Source: an uncultured Alphaproteobacteria bacterium
GTDB taxonomy: Bacteria; Pseudomonadota; Alphaproteobacteria; Geminicoccales; Geminicoccaceae
Assembly: GCA_937995535.1 (NCBI GenBank)
Contig: CALKJU010000011.1
Coordinates: 62,001-126,000, forward strand
Direction: 5' to 3'
DNA: 64,000 nt
The notes beneath the pieces were generated by a model that was given only the letters and a program-made list of their open reading frames with translations, was not told where the DNA came from and did no database searches. Made by a program: the position numbers and the translations under genes. Shown piece by piece: positions 33,309-42,161 of this stretch; positions within the stretch are counted from its first letter, which is position 1; each line of letters opens with the position of its first letter.

Positions 33309-34308
33309 GGCGCAGCCGCGGATCGAGCCACAGGATCACGGCGTCGACCGCGAGATTGAGCAGGATGAACAGCAGCGCGAAGGTGAGAACGAGACCCTGG
33401 ATCAGCGGCAGGTCGCGGTCGATGACCGCACCGATCGCCATATTGCCGATCCCGGGCCAAGCGAAGATGCGCTCGACCAGCACCGTCCCGCCGATCAGGA
33501 AGGTCACCTGGACGGCGGTCAGGCTGACGGTCGGCACGAGCGCGTTGCGCAGCGCCTCGACGAGCAGGACGCGGCGCCGCGAATAGCCCAGTGCCGCTGC
33601 CATCTGCGCGTAGTCCTGGGCGAGCGCCTCAAGCAGCGCGGCCTTCAGCACTCGGGCGATCATCGCTGCGAGCGGCAGGGCCAGCGTCGTCGCCGGGAGC
33701 AAGGCGTGCCGGAACAGGTGCGCGGCCTCGCCGAGCCTCAGCCGCAGGAGGCTTTCGAGGAGGAAAAAGCCGGTGGCGAACTCATGGGGCTGGCGCGGAT
33801 CCAGCCGGCCGGAGATCGGGAGCAGCGGGAGAAGGACGCCGAGCATGAGGATGAAGCCGAGACCCCAGAGGAAGTCGGGCACGGCCTGGGTGAAACCGGT
33901 CACCGCGTCGACCGCGCGCTCCGGCCAGCGCCCGGCCCAGTAGGCGGCGAGGAGCGCTGCGCCGAAACCGAGCATGGTCGCGATGACCAGCGCCATGAGC
34001 GCGAGCTCCAGCGTCGCAGGCAAACGGTCGAGGATCAGGCCGAGCACACCGTGGCGAAGGCTGATCGACGTGCCGAGGTCGCCGCGCGCAAGATCGCCCA
34101 GCCAAGCCACGAACTGACGCAGCAGCGGGCCATCGAGTCCGTAGTGCTGGCGGAGACGGTCGATGTCCTCCTGACCTGCCCCCGGAGGAATCATCATTGC
34201 GATCGGATCCCCGGGCACGACGCGGAGCAGGACGAAGACGATCACCGCCACGCCGAGGAGCGTCGGCGGGACGAGCAGCAAACGGCGGAGGAGGAAGCGC
34301 GGCGCCAC
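33301..34308 (-). CDS. Dipeptide-type ABC permease (DppB type)
   Basis: The 335-residue permease starts with the DppB/OppB N-terminus (RFLLRRLLLVPPTLLGVAVIVF, RVVPGDPI) and has the EAA loop (YAQMAAALGYSRRRVLLVEALRNAL) and ERIFAWPGIGNM motif. It is separated from the binding-protein gene of its system by the metallopeptidase and MBL genes. The MBL stop is 31 bases upstream. Confidence 0.93.
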   Translation of the reverse strand: MAPRFLLRRLLLVPPTLLGVAVIVFVLLRVVPGDPIAMMIPPGAGQEDIDRLRQHYGLDGPLLRQFVAWLGDLARGDLGTSISLRHGVLGLILDRLPATLELALMALVIATMLGFGAALLAAYWAGRWPERAVDAVTGFTQAVPDFLWGLGFILMLGVLLPLLPISGRLDPRQPHEFATGFFLLESLLRLRLGEAAHLFRHALLPATTLALPLAAMIARVLKAALLEALAQDYAQMAAALGYSRRRVLLVEALRNALVPTVSLTAVQVTFLIGGTVLVERIFAWPGIGNMAIGAVIDRDLPLIQGLVLTFALLFILLNLAVDAVILWLDPRLRHA

Positions 34309-34339
34309 GGCGGGAGGCTGCGGCGCCGCGCAGCGCCCG

Positions 34340-35884
34340 TCAATCGGCCGGCACAGGCAGCACGTAGTCCACGTAGAGCTCGTCGTCCTCCGACTGCAGC
34401 CGTGCGGCGAACTCGGCCGGGAGCGCCCGGTCCTCCAGCAGTGCCGGGAGGACGCGGCCTTCGGGCAGCTCCCGGGCTGCGCGGAGCAGCTGGTCGGAGC
34501 GGATCAGCCGGCCCTTGGTCCGCGCCTGCAGGTCGTTGACGAGCGCCGGCAGGGGTATTTCAGTCCAGCCCTTGCTCTCGTGGGCGAAGCGCTCGTCGAC
34601 CGGGAGCATCGCCACCAGTTCCGGGCTGCTCATCGCCTCGAGGCCACCCTTGCGGAGCGTGGCATTGTGGCTGCCGTGGTGTCCCACCTTGTAGAGCACG
34701 GTCCGGGCGAGCAGATCCGCGACCCCGACGGTGCCGGGTGCGCCCACTGTCGCGTTCCTGGGCCAGCGCAGCTCGGCCCAGGACAGCCAGTTGCCGATCT
34801 GCGCGTCCCCGGGGAACAGCAGCACCCGACCGTCGGGCAGCTCAATGGCCAGCACGAGGCTGGTATTGTTGGTCGCGTTGTCGAGCTGGAGCGCCAACGC
34901 CTCGGCCGCACGCAGCCCCGCGTCCTCGATCTGCCGCCAGTCGACCGGTTCCGGAAGCCAGCGCGGATCGTCCGCGGCAGGCTGGAAGTAGGCTGTGAAA
35001 GCCTCAAGCGTCGACCAGTCCTCCCGATCGATCGCGGCAAGGTCGATGCCCCTGCCCTCGTCGAACAGTCGCAGCGGCACAGCGGCGTCGTCGCCGAAGA
35101 GTTCCGTCGGACGGTCCGCGAGGCCCAGGGCGAAATGCACGAACGACCCGCCCGTCCCCCCGAACAGGCCGTACACTTCGCCCCGCTGGACGCTGCCACC
35201 GGTCTTGCGTAGCAAGGCCCCCCGCGGCGGGCCGAGCGCGTAGACACGGACATCTGCGAGGTCGGCGACGTCGAGCGGTCCGTCACCAGGCTCCAGATAG
35301 CGGAGCACGCTGCCGGCGCGCCGGCCGCGCTCGAGCACGTAGTCGCGCGCATCGCGGGTCCGGCCGGTCCGCTGTGCGGTCCTGCCGTCCGCGCCGAGCT
35401 CGATGCCGCTGAAGCCGAGCAGCTCGACGACGGGGCGGAGCTCGTCCGAAGCGGCAGCGCCGATCTGTGCGATGCCCGCTTCGAGCGCGAGCAGCCCTCG
35501 CTGCCGGGCGCGATCGAGCTGGGCCGCTTCCGGGTCGGCCGCGTTCTCCGTCCATGCCGCCCACACCTCGGCGATCGCGATGCCGTCGAAGATGTCGCTT
35601 GCCTGCTGGAACCCGGACACGTGGTCCCAATGCTCGTGGGTGATCACCACGAGGTCGAGCCCGCCGCCGCTCGCACGCTGGATGTCGGTGGCGACGCGGC
35701 GCATGCGGGCTGGGCCGTCCGGCGTGCCGACGATCACCCCGCAGTCGATCAGGATATGACGCGGCTCCGCCCAGCCCAGGAAGCTGATCAGAAAACAGTC
35801 GCCGAGCCCCTGCCGGTACATGCGTATTCGCACACGCCGGCCGCTCGCTGGCCCACTGCTCCGTCGGCGTGCCCGTGTCGCCAT
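34340..35884 (-). CDS. MBL-fold hydrolase (ComEC/Rec2-like metallo-hydrolase domain)
   Basis: The 514-residue protein has a metallo-beta-lactamase fold of the kind seen in the ComEC/Rec2 hydrolase domain. The metal site is THEHWDH (His83, His85, Asp87, His88), and later ligands lie in LLFPGDAQ and VGHHGSHNAT. A long insertion of about 200 residues separates these two halves. There is no signal peptide or membrane helix, so it is expected in the cytoplasm. It starts nine bases after the metallopeptidase gene, so the two are surely co-transcribed. The substrate is unknown; related domains act on nucleic acids or phosphoesters. It interrupts a peptide ABC operon. Confidence 0.8.
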   Translation of the reverse strand: MATRARRRSSGPASGRRVRIRMYRQGLGDCFLISFLGWAEPRHILIDCGVIVGTPDGPARMRRVATDIQRASGGGLDLVVITHEHWDHVSGFQQASDIFDGIAIAEVWAAWTENAADPEAAQLDRARQRGLLALEAGIAQIGAAASDELRPVVELLGFSGIELGADGRTAQRTGRTRDARDYVLERGRRAGSVLRYLEPGDGPLDVADLADVRVYALGPPRGALLRKTGGSVQRGEVYGLFGGTGGSFVHFALGLADRPTELFGDDAAVPLRLFDEGRGIDLAAIDREDWSTLEAFTAYFQPAADDPRWLPEPVDWRQIEDAGLRAAEALALQLDNATNNTSLVLAIELPDGRVLLFPGDAQIGNWLSWAELRWPRNATVGAPGTVGVADLLARTVLYKVGHHGSHNATLRKGGLEAMSSPELVAMLPVDERFAHESKGWTEIPLPALVNDLQARTKGRLIRSDQLLRAARELPEGRVLPALLEDRALPAEFAARLQSEDDELYVDYVLPVPAD

Positions 35885-35893
35885 AGTCCGCCC

Positions 35894-37909
35894 TCACAAC
35901 CGGCGATGGAGAGCGGCCAACGGCTCGTCGGACCGGCCAAGCGCCGGGCCGGCGGGAAAGTAGGTGGCCGCAAGGGAAGCGCTGCGCTCGCCGCCGAGGA
36001 AGCGGCGCTGCGCCGCGAGGCGTCGCTCGCTGAGGATCCCTTTGCGCACCCCGCGGCGCACCTTCCACGAGCCGATCTCGACAAGCAGCGTGCATCCGCC
36101 ACGGAACTGGAACGGCGCCCGACGCAACCGCTGCGGCAGCGCATCGAAGCCAGTCCGGTCGGCCTCGGCTTGGTCCGCTTCGGTGAGATAGCCCCGACGC
36201 CGCTGCAGGATCTCCACGACCAGGTCGGCCTGCGCCTCGCCGTCGTCGTTGATCCGTCGCGCGACCCGCACGGAGTGCACCTCGAAGCGCGGCTGGGCGC
36301 GGTCCATGTCGGTCAGCGTGCGCAGCGCCGTCGCCCGCGCGCCCCAGGCGAGGCCGAGCTCGCCGGCCAGCTCGGGCCGCGCATCGAGGTGCGCCTTCAG
36401 CCAGCGATGCACGGTCCGCGCGTTCTCGCGCGCCCGCAGCCAGCTCATGAAGCGGTCGGGGGTCAGGCGGACGTCCAGCCGCTCGGCGATCTCATGGAAC
36501 GGCAGGTCCCGAGCGACCTCCTTCCAGACGAGGCTCTCCACCGCGAGCGAGCGTACGCCCATCGGGAAGATGCCGCGGCGCCGGAAGGCCTCGACGATGA
36601 TCGTCCGATAGCCCCGATCGTCATCCGGCACCGCGTCGACGTCCGCGGTGATGACCGCCCGGAGATAGTCACCGAATGTGACGTCGACCGGCGGGCAGTA
36701 GTCGAGCGCGCGGATGCAGATGCGCAGCATGTGCTCGGCGCTCTTGCGCGCCTCCTCGGCGAGGCGTCCAAGCAGGTCCGGCTGCAGATCGAGCCTCGGA
36801 AAGCGGTCGCCGCGCCCGGTGACGATGCGCAGCAGGTCGCTGATCCGCGCGTGGTAGATCGCCCGAAAGGCATCGAACATCGCGGCCACGAGGATCGCGC
36901 CGCGGGCATGGGGGTCCAGCGTCCGTGCGAGCTCCGAGGGATCCGGCTCATTGGTGATGTATTCGCGTAGCGCGCCGCGCTGACCGATCGCCTCCCCGAA
37001 CTGCCGGGCGATGCGCCCCAAGGTGTCGTCGCGGCGCAAGTCGCCGCGCGCCCGCTGCAGGGCCCAGCGCAGCACCTCCGGCATCGTGAACCTCTGAAAG
37101 AGGGCCACCATGTCGGCGAACGCCTCGTGGAACGCCAACACGTCGGGATTGCTGGCCTCGATGAAGTGCCGGTGCATGCCATCGAGGACCGCGTGCGTCA
37201 GCTCGTGGGCGACGATGTCGTGCGACAGGCAGGTGAGCACCATCCCACCCGGCAGGTTGCGTCCGATCTCCTCTCCGACCGCCGGGAAGTAGCCGAACAG
37301 CAAGGCCTTCTTGCTCGGGCTGTAATAGGCGTTGGCCTCGCGCAGGGCGTGCGGATAGACCCGAAGGCGCCGGACGAACAGCTCGCGCTCATGCGCCGGC
37401 CGCGGGCGCCGCGCCGCCGGGTCGAGCCCGACGGCCTCCGCGGACGCCGGACTGAAGGGCGCGCCCACCTCGGCGAGGCCGCTGCCGATCTCGCCGCGCT
37501 GCGGCGGGAGGCGTCGGCTCGACCACAGCACCTTGCGACCCAACGCGCGCTCGAAGTTGCGGATGGTGGCCATCCCAACCGCGTAGACCATCTGCTGGTG
37601 GAACTGAGGGTTGCCCTCGGAGGGCGCGTGCCCGTCCTGCGCCAGCAGGTGGGGGTCGTCGAGGTCGATCGGATGGTAGAGCCGGCGGCTCAGCGGATCG
37701 TAGTCTACGACCTCGAGATATTCACCGATCGGGCCGGGCCGAAGGGCCCGTTCCCAGGGCACGCGGAGGACCGCCTCGCTGACATCGATGGACGCGGCGT
37801 CCTGCGCAGTCCCCGGATCGATGGCGTAGACACGCAGGCGGCGGTGCGGCGGCGGCGGAACCGCCGGAGCGCCAACGGCGGCGAGCGCGTCGCGCGCGGT
37901 CTCAGACAT
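35894..37909 (-). CDS. Cytoplasmic gluzincin-type metallopeptidase
   Basis: The 671-residue protein has a zinc site IVAHELTHAVLDG (His235, Glu236, His239) and a downstream EAFADMVALF whose Glu262 is at the right distance for the third ligand, as in thermolysin-like gluzincins. There is no signal peptide, propeptide or membrane helix, unlike secreted M4 enzymes. The C-terminal 250 residues have no motif I know. It is the first gene of the pair with the MBL hydrolase. A CRP-like palindrome and an extended -10 lie upstream. The protease class is well supported; the biological role is unknown. Confidence 0.8.
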   Translation of the reverse strand: MSETARDALAAVGAPAVPPPPHRRLRVYAIDPGTAQDAASIDVSEAVLRVPWERALRPGPIGEYLEVVDYDPLSRRLYHPIDLDDPHLLAQDGHAPSEGNPQFHQQMVYAVGMATIRNFERALGRKVLWSSRRLPPQRGEIGSGLAEVGAPFSPASAEAVGLDPAARRPRPAHERELFVRRLRVYPHALREANAYYSPSKKALLFGYFPAVGEEIGRNLPGGMVLTCLSHDIVAHELTHAVLDGMHRHFIEASNPDVLAFHEAFADMVALFQRFTMPEVLRWALQRARGDLRRDDTLGRIARQFGEAIGQRGALREYITNEPDPSELARTLDPHARGAILVAAMFDAFRAIYHARISDLLRIVTGRGDRFPRLDLQPDLLGRLAEEARKSAEHMLRICIRALDYCPPVDVTFGDYLRAVITADVDAVPDDDRGYRTIIVEAFRRRGIFPMGVRSLAVESLVWKEVARDLPFHEIAERLDVRLTPDRFMSWLRARENARTVHRWLKAHLDARPELAGELGLAWGARATALRTLTDMDRAQPRFEVHSVRVARRINDDGEAQADLVVEILQRRRGYLTEADQAEADRTGFDALPQRLRRAPFQFRGGCTLLVEIGSWKVRRGVRKGILSERRLAAQRRFLGGERSASLAATYFPAGPALGRSDEPLAALHRRL

Positions 37910-37954
37910 GGCGCCCGCACCCTCATGGCAGGCCGGCCGACTCGGCCCGGGATC

Positions 37955-37963
37955 ATAGTAGCA
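37955..37963 (-). promoter_or_regulatory. Extended -10 promoter element before the metallopeptidase gene
   Basis: On the minus strand TGCTACTAT (37963-37955) fits an extended -10 (TGnTATAAT) with two mismatches in the hexamer. It lies about 46 bases before the metallopeptidase ATG, in the 107-base gap after the binding-protein gene. Confidence 0.35.
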
Positions 37964-38005
37964 GACTACGGCGCGAGCGGGCGGTCAACGGCAACGCCCC
38001 ATAGT

Positions 38006-38021
38006 TGTGATCCGCGTCACA
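38006..38021. promoter_or_regulatory. CRP/FNR-family palindrome TGTGA-N6-TCACA
   Basis: The exact core TGTGA-N6-TCACA spans the stop codon of the binding-protein gene. Its centre is about 65 bases upstream of the transcription start predicted from the extended -10 element, a distance compatible with class I CRP activation. The identity of any regulator is inferred. Confidence 0.45.
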
Positions 38022-39537
38022 CGGGCCGCATCGCCTGCGGCAGCAGGAAGTTGGCGACGTGCGGGGTGACCGCGATCCGATCGCTGTGCACGATCGGCTG
38101 CACGTACTGGAAGAGCGGGATCACATAGCCTTCCTCGGCGATCAGCCGGTCGACCGCGCGATAGCCGTCGATGCGCCTGGCCTCGTCGGGCTCGCCCCAC
38201 AGCGGGCCGATCAGCGCGTCGACGTCGTCACTGTTCCATACCGAGTGCGGGCTCGGGCCGAACATGGCGAAGCCGGTCGAGGTCGACGGGTCGCCGATCG
38301 AGTTGCCCCAGTTGTAGAACGCCGCCGGCGCCAGCTCGTCGCGCGCGCGCAGCTCGAAGTGCTTGGCGATCTCGTAGATCTCGATCTCCGCCTCGATCCC
38401 GACCCGGCGCCACATGCCGACGATCGCCTGGATCATCTCATAGTCCTTCGGCTTGAAGCCGCGCGTCGTCTGGATCTTGAAGCGGACCGGATTGTCCGGG
38501 CCATAGCCGGAGGCCGCCAGCAGCGCCTTCGCCTTCTCGGGGTCGTGGGCGACCGTGATCGACGGGTCGAAGGCCGCGTATTCGGGCGCCTGCAGCGTGT
38601 CGATCGGCACGCCGTACCCGCGTAGTAGACGGTCGACGATCGCCCGCTTGTCGATGGCGTGCGCCGCCGCAAGCCGCACGTTGCGATCGGTCATCGGCTC
38701 GACGTCGTTGATAAAGATCATGGCGATGTCGGAGACCGGCGTGGTGATGCCGGCGAGGCCCGGCCCGGCGCGCAGCCGATCGTACTCCTCGTAAGGGATC
38801 TCCAGGGTGACGTCGGACTGGCCGCTCTCGACCTCGGCGACACGGCTGACGGGATCGGTGACGAACTTGATCACCACCGTCTCGAAGGCCGGCTTGCCGC
38901 CCCACCAGCCGTCGAACGCCTTGAGCCGGACGAACGCGTTCCGCTCGAACTGGTCGACCATGTAGGGCCCCGAGCCCACCGGCTGGCGCTCGAAGCCTTC
39001 GGAACCGACCCTCTGGTAGTATTCCTTGGGCAGCACGTAGCCGGTCAGAAACGCCATCCACTTGAACAGGGTCGGCTCGAACTCGAGGACGTCCCCGACA
39101 ATCCGGTTCCCGTCGATCCGGTAGTTGCCGACCTTGCCCCAGACGAACTGGATCGGATTGCCGGTCTGCGGATCCCCGGCACGCTCCAGCGACCAGACGA
39201 CGTCCGCAGGCGTGACAGGGCTGCCATCGTGCCAGAGGACGCCCTCGCGCACCTCGAGCTCGATCCGCGTGCGGTCGTCGTTCCAACCCCAGCGCGTCAG
39301 CAGCCCCGGTTTGAAGCTCAGATCCGGGTTCTGGTCGACATACTGGTCGAACACCGCCTTGTAGATCGACTGGATCGTCGGGTTGACGGCCGAGAGCCCG
39401 ACCGTCGGATCCCACGATGGCAGGTTGACGTTGTAGGCAATGGTCAGCGTCTCGCCCGCGGCGCGCGCCGAGCGGATCAGGTGCGGAGCGGCCAAGGTGA
39501 GGCCGCCGATGGTCAGGGCCCGACGACGTGTCAGCAT
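38017..39537 (-). CDS. Dipeptide-type ABC substrate-binding protein, Tat-exported
   Basis: The 506-residue family 5 (DppA/OppA type) periplasmic binding protein has a twin-arginine signal (TRRRALTIGGLTLAAPHLIRS, residues 3-22), then the family core LREGVLWHDGSP-like segment (VREGVLWHDGSPVTPADVVW) and DPETGNP-like loops. It should feed the permeases at 32484-34308. The ATG at 39537 begins the minus-strand operon and diverges from the sugar ABC operon. Two unrelated genes separate it from the permeases. Confidence 0.92.
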   Translation of the reverse strand: MLTRRRALTIGGLTLAAPHLIRSARAAGETLTIAYNVNLPSWDPTVGLSAVNPTIQSIYKAVFDQYVDQNPDLSFKPGLLTRWGWNDDRTRIELEVREGVLWHDGSPVTPADVVWSLERAGDPQTGNPIQFVWGKVGNYRIDGNRIVGDVLEFEPTLFKWMAFLTGYVLPKEYYQRVGSEGFERQPVGSGPYMVDQFERNAFVRLKAFDGWWGGKPAFETVVIKFVTDPVSRVAEVESGQSDVTLEIPYEEYDRLRAGPGLAGITTPVSDIAMIFINDVEPMTDRNVRLAAAHAIDKRAIVDRLLRGYGVPIDTLQAPEYAAFDPSITVAHDPEKAKALLAASGYGPDNPVRFKIQTTRGFKPKDYEMIQAIVGMWRRVGIEAEIEIYEIAKHFELRARDELAPAAFYNWGNSIGDPSTSTGFAMFGPSPHSVWNSDDVDALIGPLWGEPDEARRIDGYRAVDRLIAEEGYVIPLFQYVQPIVHSDRIAVTPHVANFLLPQAMRPV

Positions 39538-39673
39538 GATCGCGCAACTCCCATTCGGCCGCCGGGCGGCTCGTTGCTGCGCGCGGCAGCTTAGGCAGCA
39601 CCCCGCGCATGGTCTACCGCCGGACCCCACGCGGTGATAAGGCCGTCGGACCACGAGGGAGGCGGCAGGACGC

Positions 39674-41173
39674 ATGGAGCCGGTGCTCCGCCTGCAGGAC
39701 GTGAGCAAAGCGTTCCCCGGCGTGCAGGCGCTGCGGGGGGTCCAGTTCGACGTGCGGGCCGGCGAGGTACACGCGCTGCTGGGTGAGAACGGCGCCGGCA
39801 AGTCGACGCTGATCAAGATCGTCTCGGGCGTTTACCGGCCCGACTCGGGCAGCATCGTCCTCGACGGTCAGCCGGTCCAACTCCACTCGCCGCACGAGGC
39901 GCAGCGCGCCGGCATCGCCACGATCTACCAGGAGCTGCTGCTGTTCCCCGAGCTGACCGTGGCCGAGAACATCTTCATGGGCCACGCGCCGCGGCGCGCA
40001 TGGGGCGGCATCGACTGGCGCGCGGCCGCCACGGGTGCGCGGCAGATCCTGGCATCGCTCGACATCCACGATCTCGATGTGGAGGCGCCGGTCGGCGCCC
40101 TCTCGGTCGGCAACCGGCAGCGCGTGGAGATCGCCAAGGCGCTGTCGCAGAAGGCCCGGATCCTGATCATGGACGAGCCGACCGCGGCGCTCACCCAGGC
40201 CGACGTCGAGCGGTTGTTCGCGATCGTCCGTCGGCTGCGCGAGCGTGGCGTCGGCGTCGTCTACATCAGCCATCGGATGGCCGAGGTGTTCGCGCTCGCC
40301 GACCGCGTCACGGTGCTGCGCGACGGGGCCTATGTCGGCACCCGCGACGCCGCGCAGACCGGCGAGGGTGAGCTCATCACCATGATGGTCGGGCGGACCA
40401 TCGACCAACTCTTCCCGAAGTCCGACGTTCCGATCGGCATGCCGGTGCTGGAGGTCGAGGACCTGAGTTTGGCGGGTGTGCTCGATGGCGTCAGCCTGAC
40501 GGTGCGCGCCGGCGAGATCGTCGGTCTCGCCGGGCTCGTCGGCTCCGGCCGCAGCGAGCTGGCTCAGACCATCTTCGGCATCGCCCCGGCGACATCCGGG
40601 ACGATCCGCGTCGCCGGTGAGCTGGTGCGGATCGACAGCGCCGCGACCGCAACGCGCCTCGGCATCGCCTACGTGCCCGAGGATCGGGCCACGCAGGGCC
40701 TGATCCGTCCGATGCGGATCCGCGAGAACCTGTCGCTGGCCGTGCTCGGTGAACTGGCTCGGCGCTGGTTCGTCGATCGCGCCGCGGAGATGCGGCTGGC
40801 CGAGGACGCGATCCGCCGCTTCTCGATCCGTGCGCCCGGACCCGAGCAGATCGTCGGCAAGCTGTCCGGCGGCAACCAGCAGAAGGTGGTGCTGGGCAAG
40901 TGGCTCGCCACCAAGCCGCGGGTGTTGATCATGGACGAGCCGACCCGGGGCATCGATGTCGGCGCCAAGGCGGAGATCCACCGCCTGATGACCGAGCTGG
41001 CCGGACAGGGTTTGGCGATCCTGATGATCTCCAGCGAGCTGCCCGAGGTGCTCGGGATGAGCGATCGCGTGCTGGTGATGCGCGAGGGCCGGCTGGTGGC
41101 CGAGCTGCCCCGCGCCGACGCGACCCAGGAGGCGGTGGCATCGGCCATGATGCGCACGGCGAAGGCGGCCTGA
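39674..41173 (+). CDS. Sugar-type ABC transporter ATPase (RbsA family)
   Basis: The 499-residue protein carries two ABC domains, as in RbsA/XylG/LsrA. The first has Walker A GENGAGKST near residue 38, a degenerate LSVGNRQR signature and Walker B ILIMDEPTAAL. The second has a degenerate Walker A (GLVGSGRSE), signature LSGGNQQK and LIMDEPTRGID. GGGAGG precedes the ATG at 39674. It heads a four-gene importer operon. Confidence 0.94.
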   Translation: MEPVLRLQDVSKAFPGVQALRGVQFDVRAGEVHALLGENGAGKSTLIKIVSGVYRPDSGSIVLDGQPVQLHSPHEAQRAGIATIYQELLLFPELTVAENIFMGHAPRRAWGGIDWRAAATGARQILASLDIHDLDVEAPVGALSVGNRQRVEIAKALSQKARILIMDEPTAALTQADVERLFAIVRRLRERGVGVVYISHRMAEVFALADRVTVLRDGAYVGTRDAAQTGEGELITMMVGRTIDQLFPKSDVPIGMPVLEVEDLSLAGVLDGVSLTVRAGEIVGLAGLVGSGRSELAQTIFGIAPATSGTIRVAGELVRIDSAATATRLGIAYVPEDRATQGLIRPMRIRENLSLAVLGELARRWFVDRAAEMRLAEDAIRRFSIRAPGPEQIVGKLSGGNQQKVVLGKWLATKPRVLIMDEPTRGIDVGAKAEIHRLMTELAGQGLAILMISSELPEVLGMSDRVLVMREGRLVAELPRADATQEAVASAMMRTAKAA

Positions 41174-41176
41174 GCG

Positions 41177-42151
41177 GTGGCCATAGCGATAGGCGGGCGG
41201 ACGCGCCGGCTGCGGCGGATCGTGGTCGGCCAGGAAGGCGTGCTGCTCGCGGCGATCGTGCTGCTCTTCCTCGTGGTCGGTGCGCTCAATCCGCGCTTCC
41301 TCGCCGAGACCAACCTGCAGAGCATCTTCCTCGGCAACGCCTATATCGCGGTCGCCGCGATCGGCATGTCGATGGTGATCATCTCCGGGAACATCGACGT
41401 CTCGGTGGGCTCGCTGATCGGCTGCATGGCGACGCTCAGCGGCTCGCTCGCCGTCGCCGGCTGGCCGATCCCGCTGTCCTGGCTCGTCCCGATCGTGGCG
41501 AGCATGGCGATCACCAGCGTGATGGGCTTCCTCGTCGCCTATCTGCGCATCCCGTCGATCGTGGCGAGCCTCGGCATGATGAGCATCCTCAAGGGCTCGC
41601 TCATCATCGTCACTGGTGGAGCCTGGATCAGCAACCTGCCGGACGGCTACGCGCTGGCGCAAATGCGCCCACTGAGCGTGCCCATGCCGGTCTGGTTCAT
41701 GGTCGTGCTGACCGCGGCCGCGGCGGCCTGGATGCGCTACTCCGCCGCCGGTCGAGCAATCTACGCCGTCGGCGGCAATGCCGAGGCGGCACGGCTCGCG
41801 GGCATCTCACGCGAGCGCGTGGTCATGATGGTGTTCATGGTCCACGGCCTGTTCGCCGGCATCGCGGCGGTGCTGTTCGCCACCCAACTGAGCGTCATCC
41901 AGTCGACCGTGCCGCCCAACCTGGAGTTGACCATCATCACAGCCTCCGTCGTCGGTGGCGTGAGCATCCTGGGCGGGACCGGCACCGTCGTCGGCTCGAC
42001 GCTGGCCGCCGTGCTCCTCGCCGCCATCGGCTCGTCGCTCATTTTCGTCAACATCTCGCCCTATTGGCTGCGCGCCGTGCAAGGCGTGCTGATCCTCGCC
42101 ACGGTGCTCGCCGATCTCGCCCGGCGCCGGCGGCAGGCGGCGCATCGCTAG
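41177..42151 (+). CDS. Sugar-type ABC permease (RbsC family), first copy
   Basis: The 324-residue permease of the RbsC/LsrC type has the motifs NIDVSVGSLIGCMATLSG and, near the end, VVGGVSILGGTGTVVGSTLAA. It starts with GTG at 41177, three bases after the ATPase stop. With the second permease it should form a heterodimer, an arrangement seen in Lsr and rhamnose-type importers. Confidence 0.92.
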   Translation: MAIAIGGRTRRLRRIVVGQEGVLLAAIVLLFLVVGALNPRFLAETNLQSIFLGNAYIAVAAIGMSMVIISGNIDVSVGSLIGCMATLSGSLAVAGWPIPLSWLVPIVASMAITSVMGFLVAYLRIPSIVASLGMMSILKGSLIIVTGGAWISNLPDGYALAQMRPLSVPMPVWFMVVLTAAAAAWMRYSAAGRAIYAVGGNAEAARLAGISRERVVMMVFMVHGLFAGIAAVLFATQLSVIQSTVPPNLELTIITASVVGGVSILGGTGTVVGSTLAAVLLAAIGSSLIFVNISPYWLRAVQGVLILATVLADLARRRRQAAHR

Positions 42152-42161
42152 GAGCCGTACC

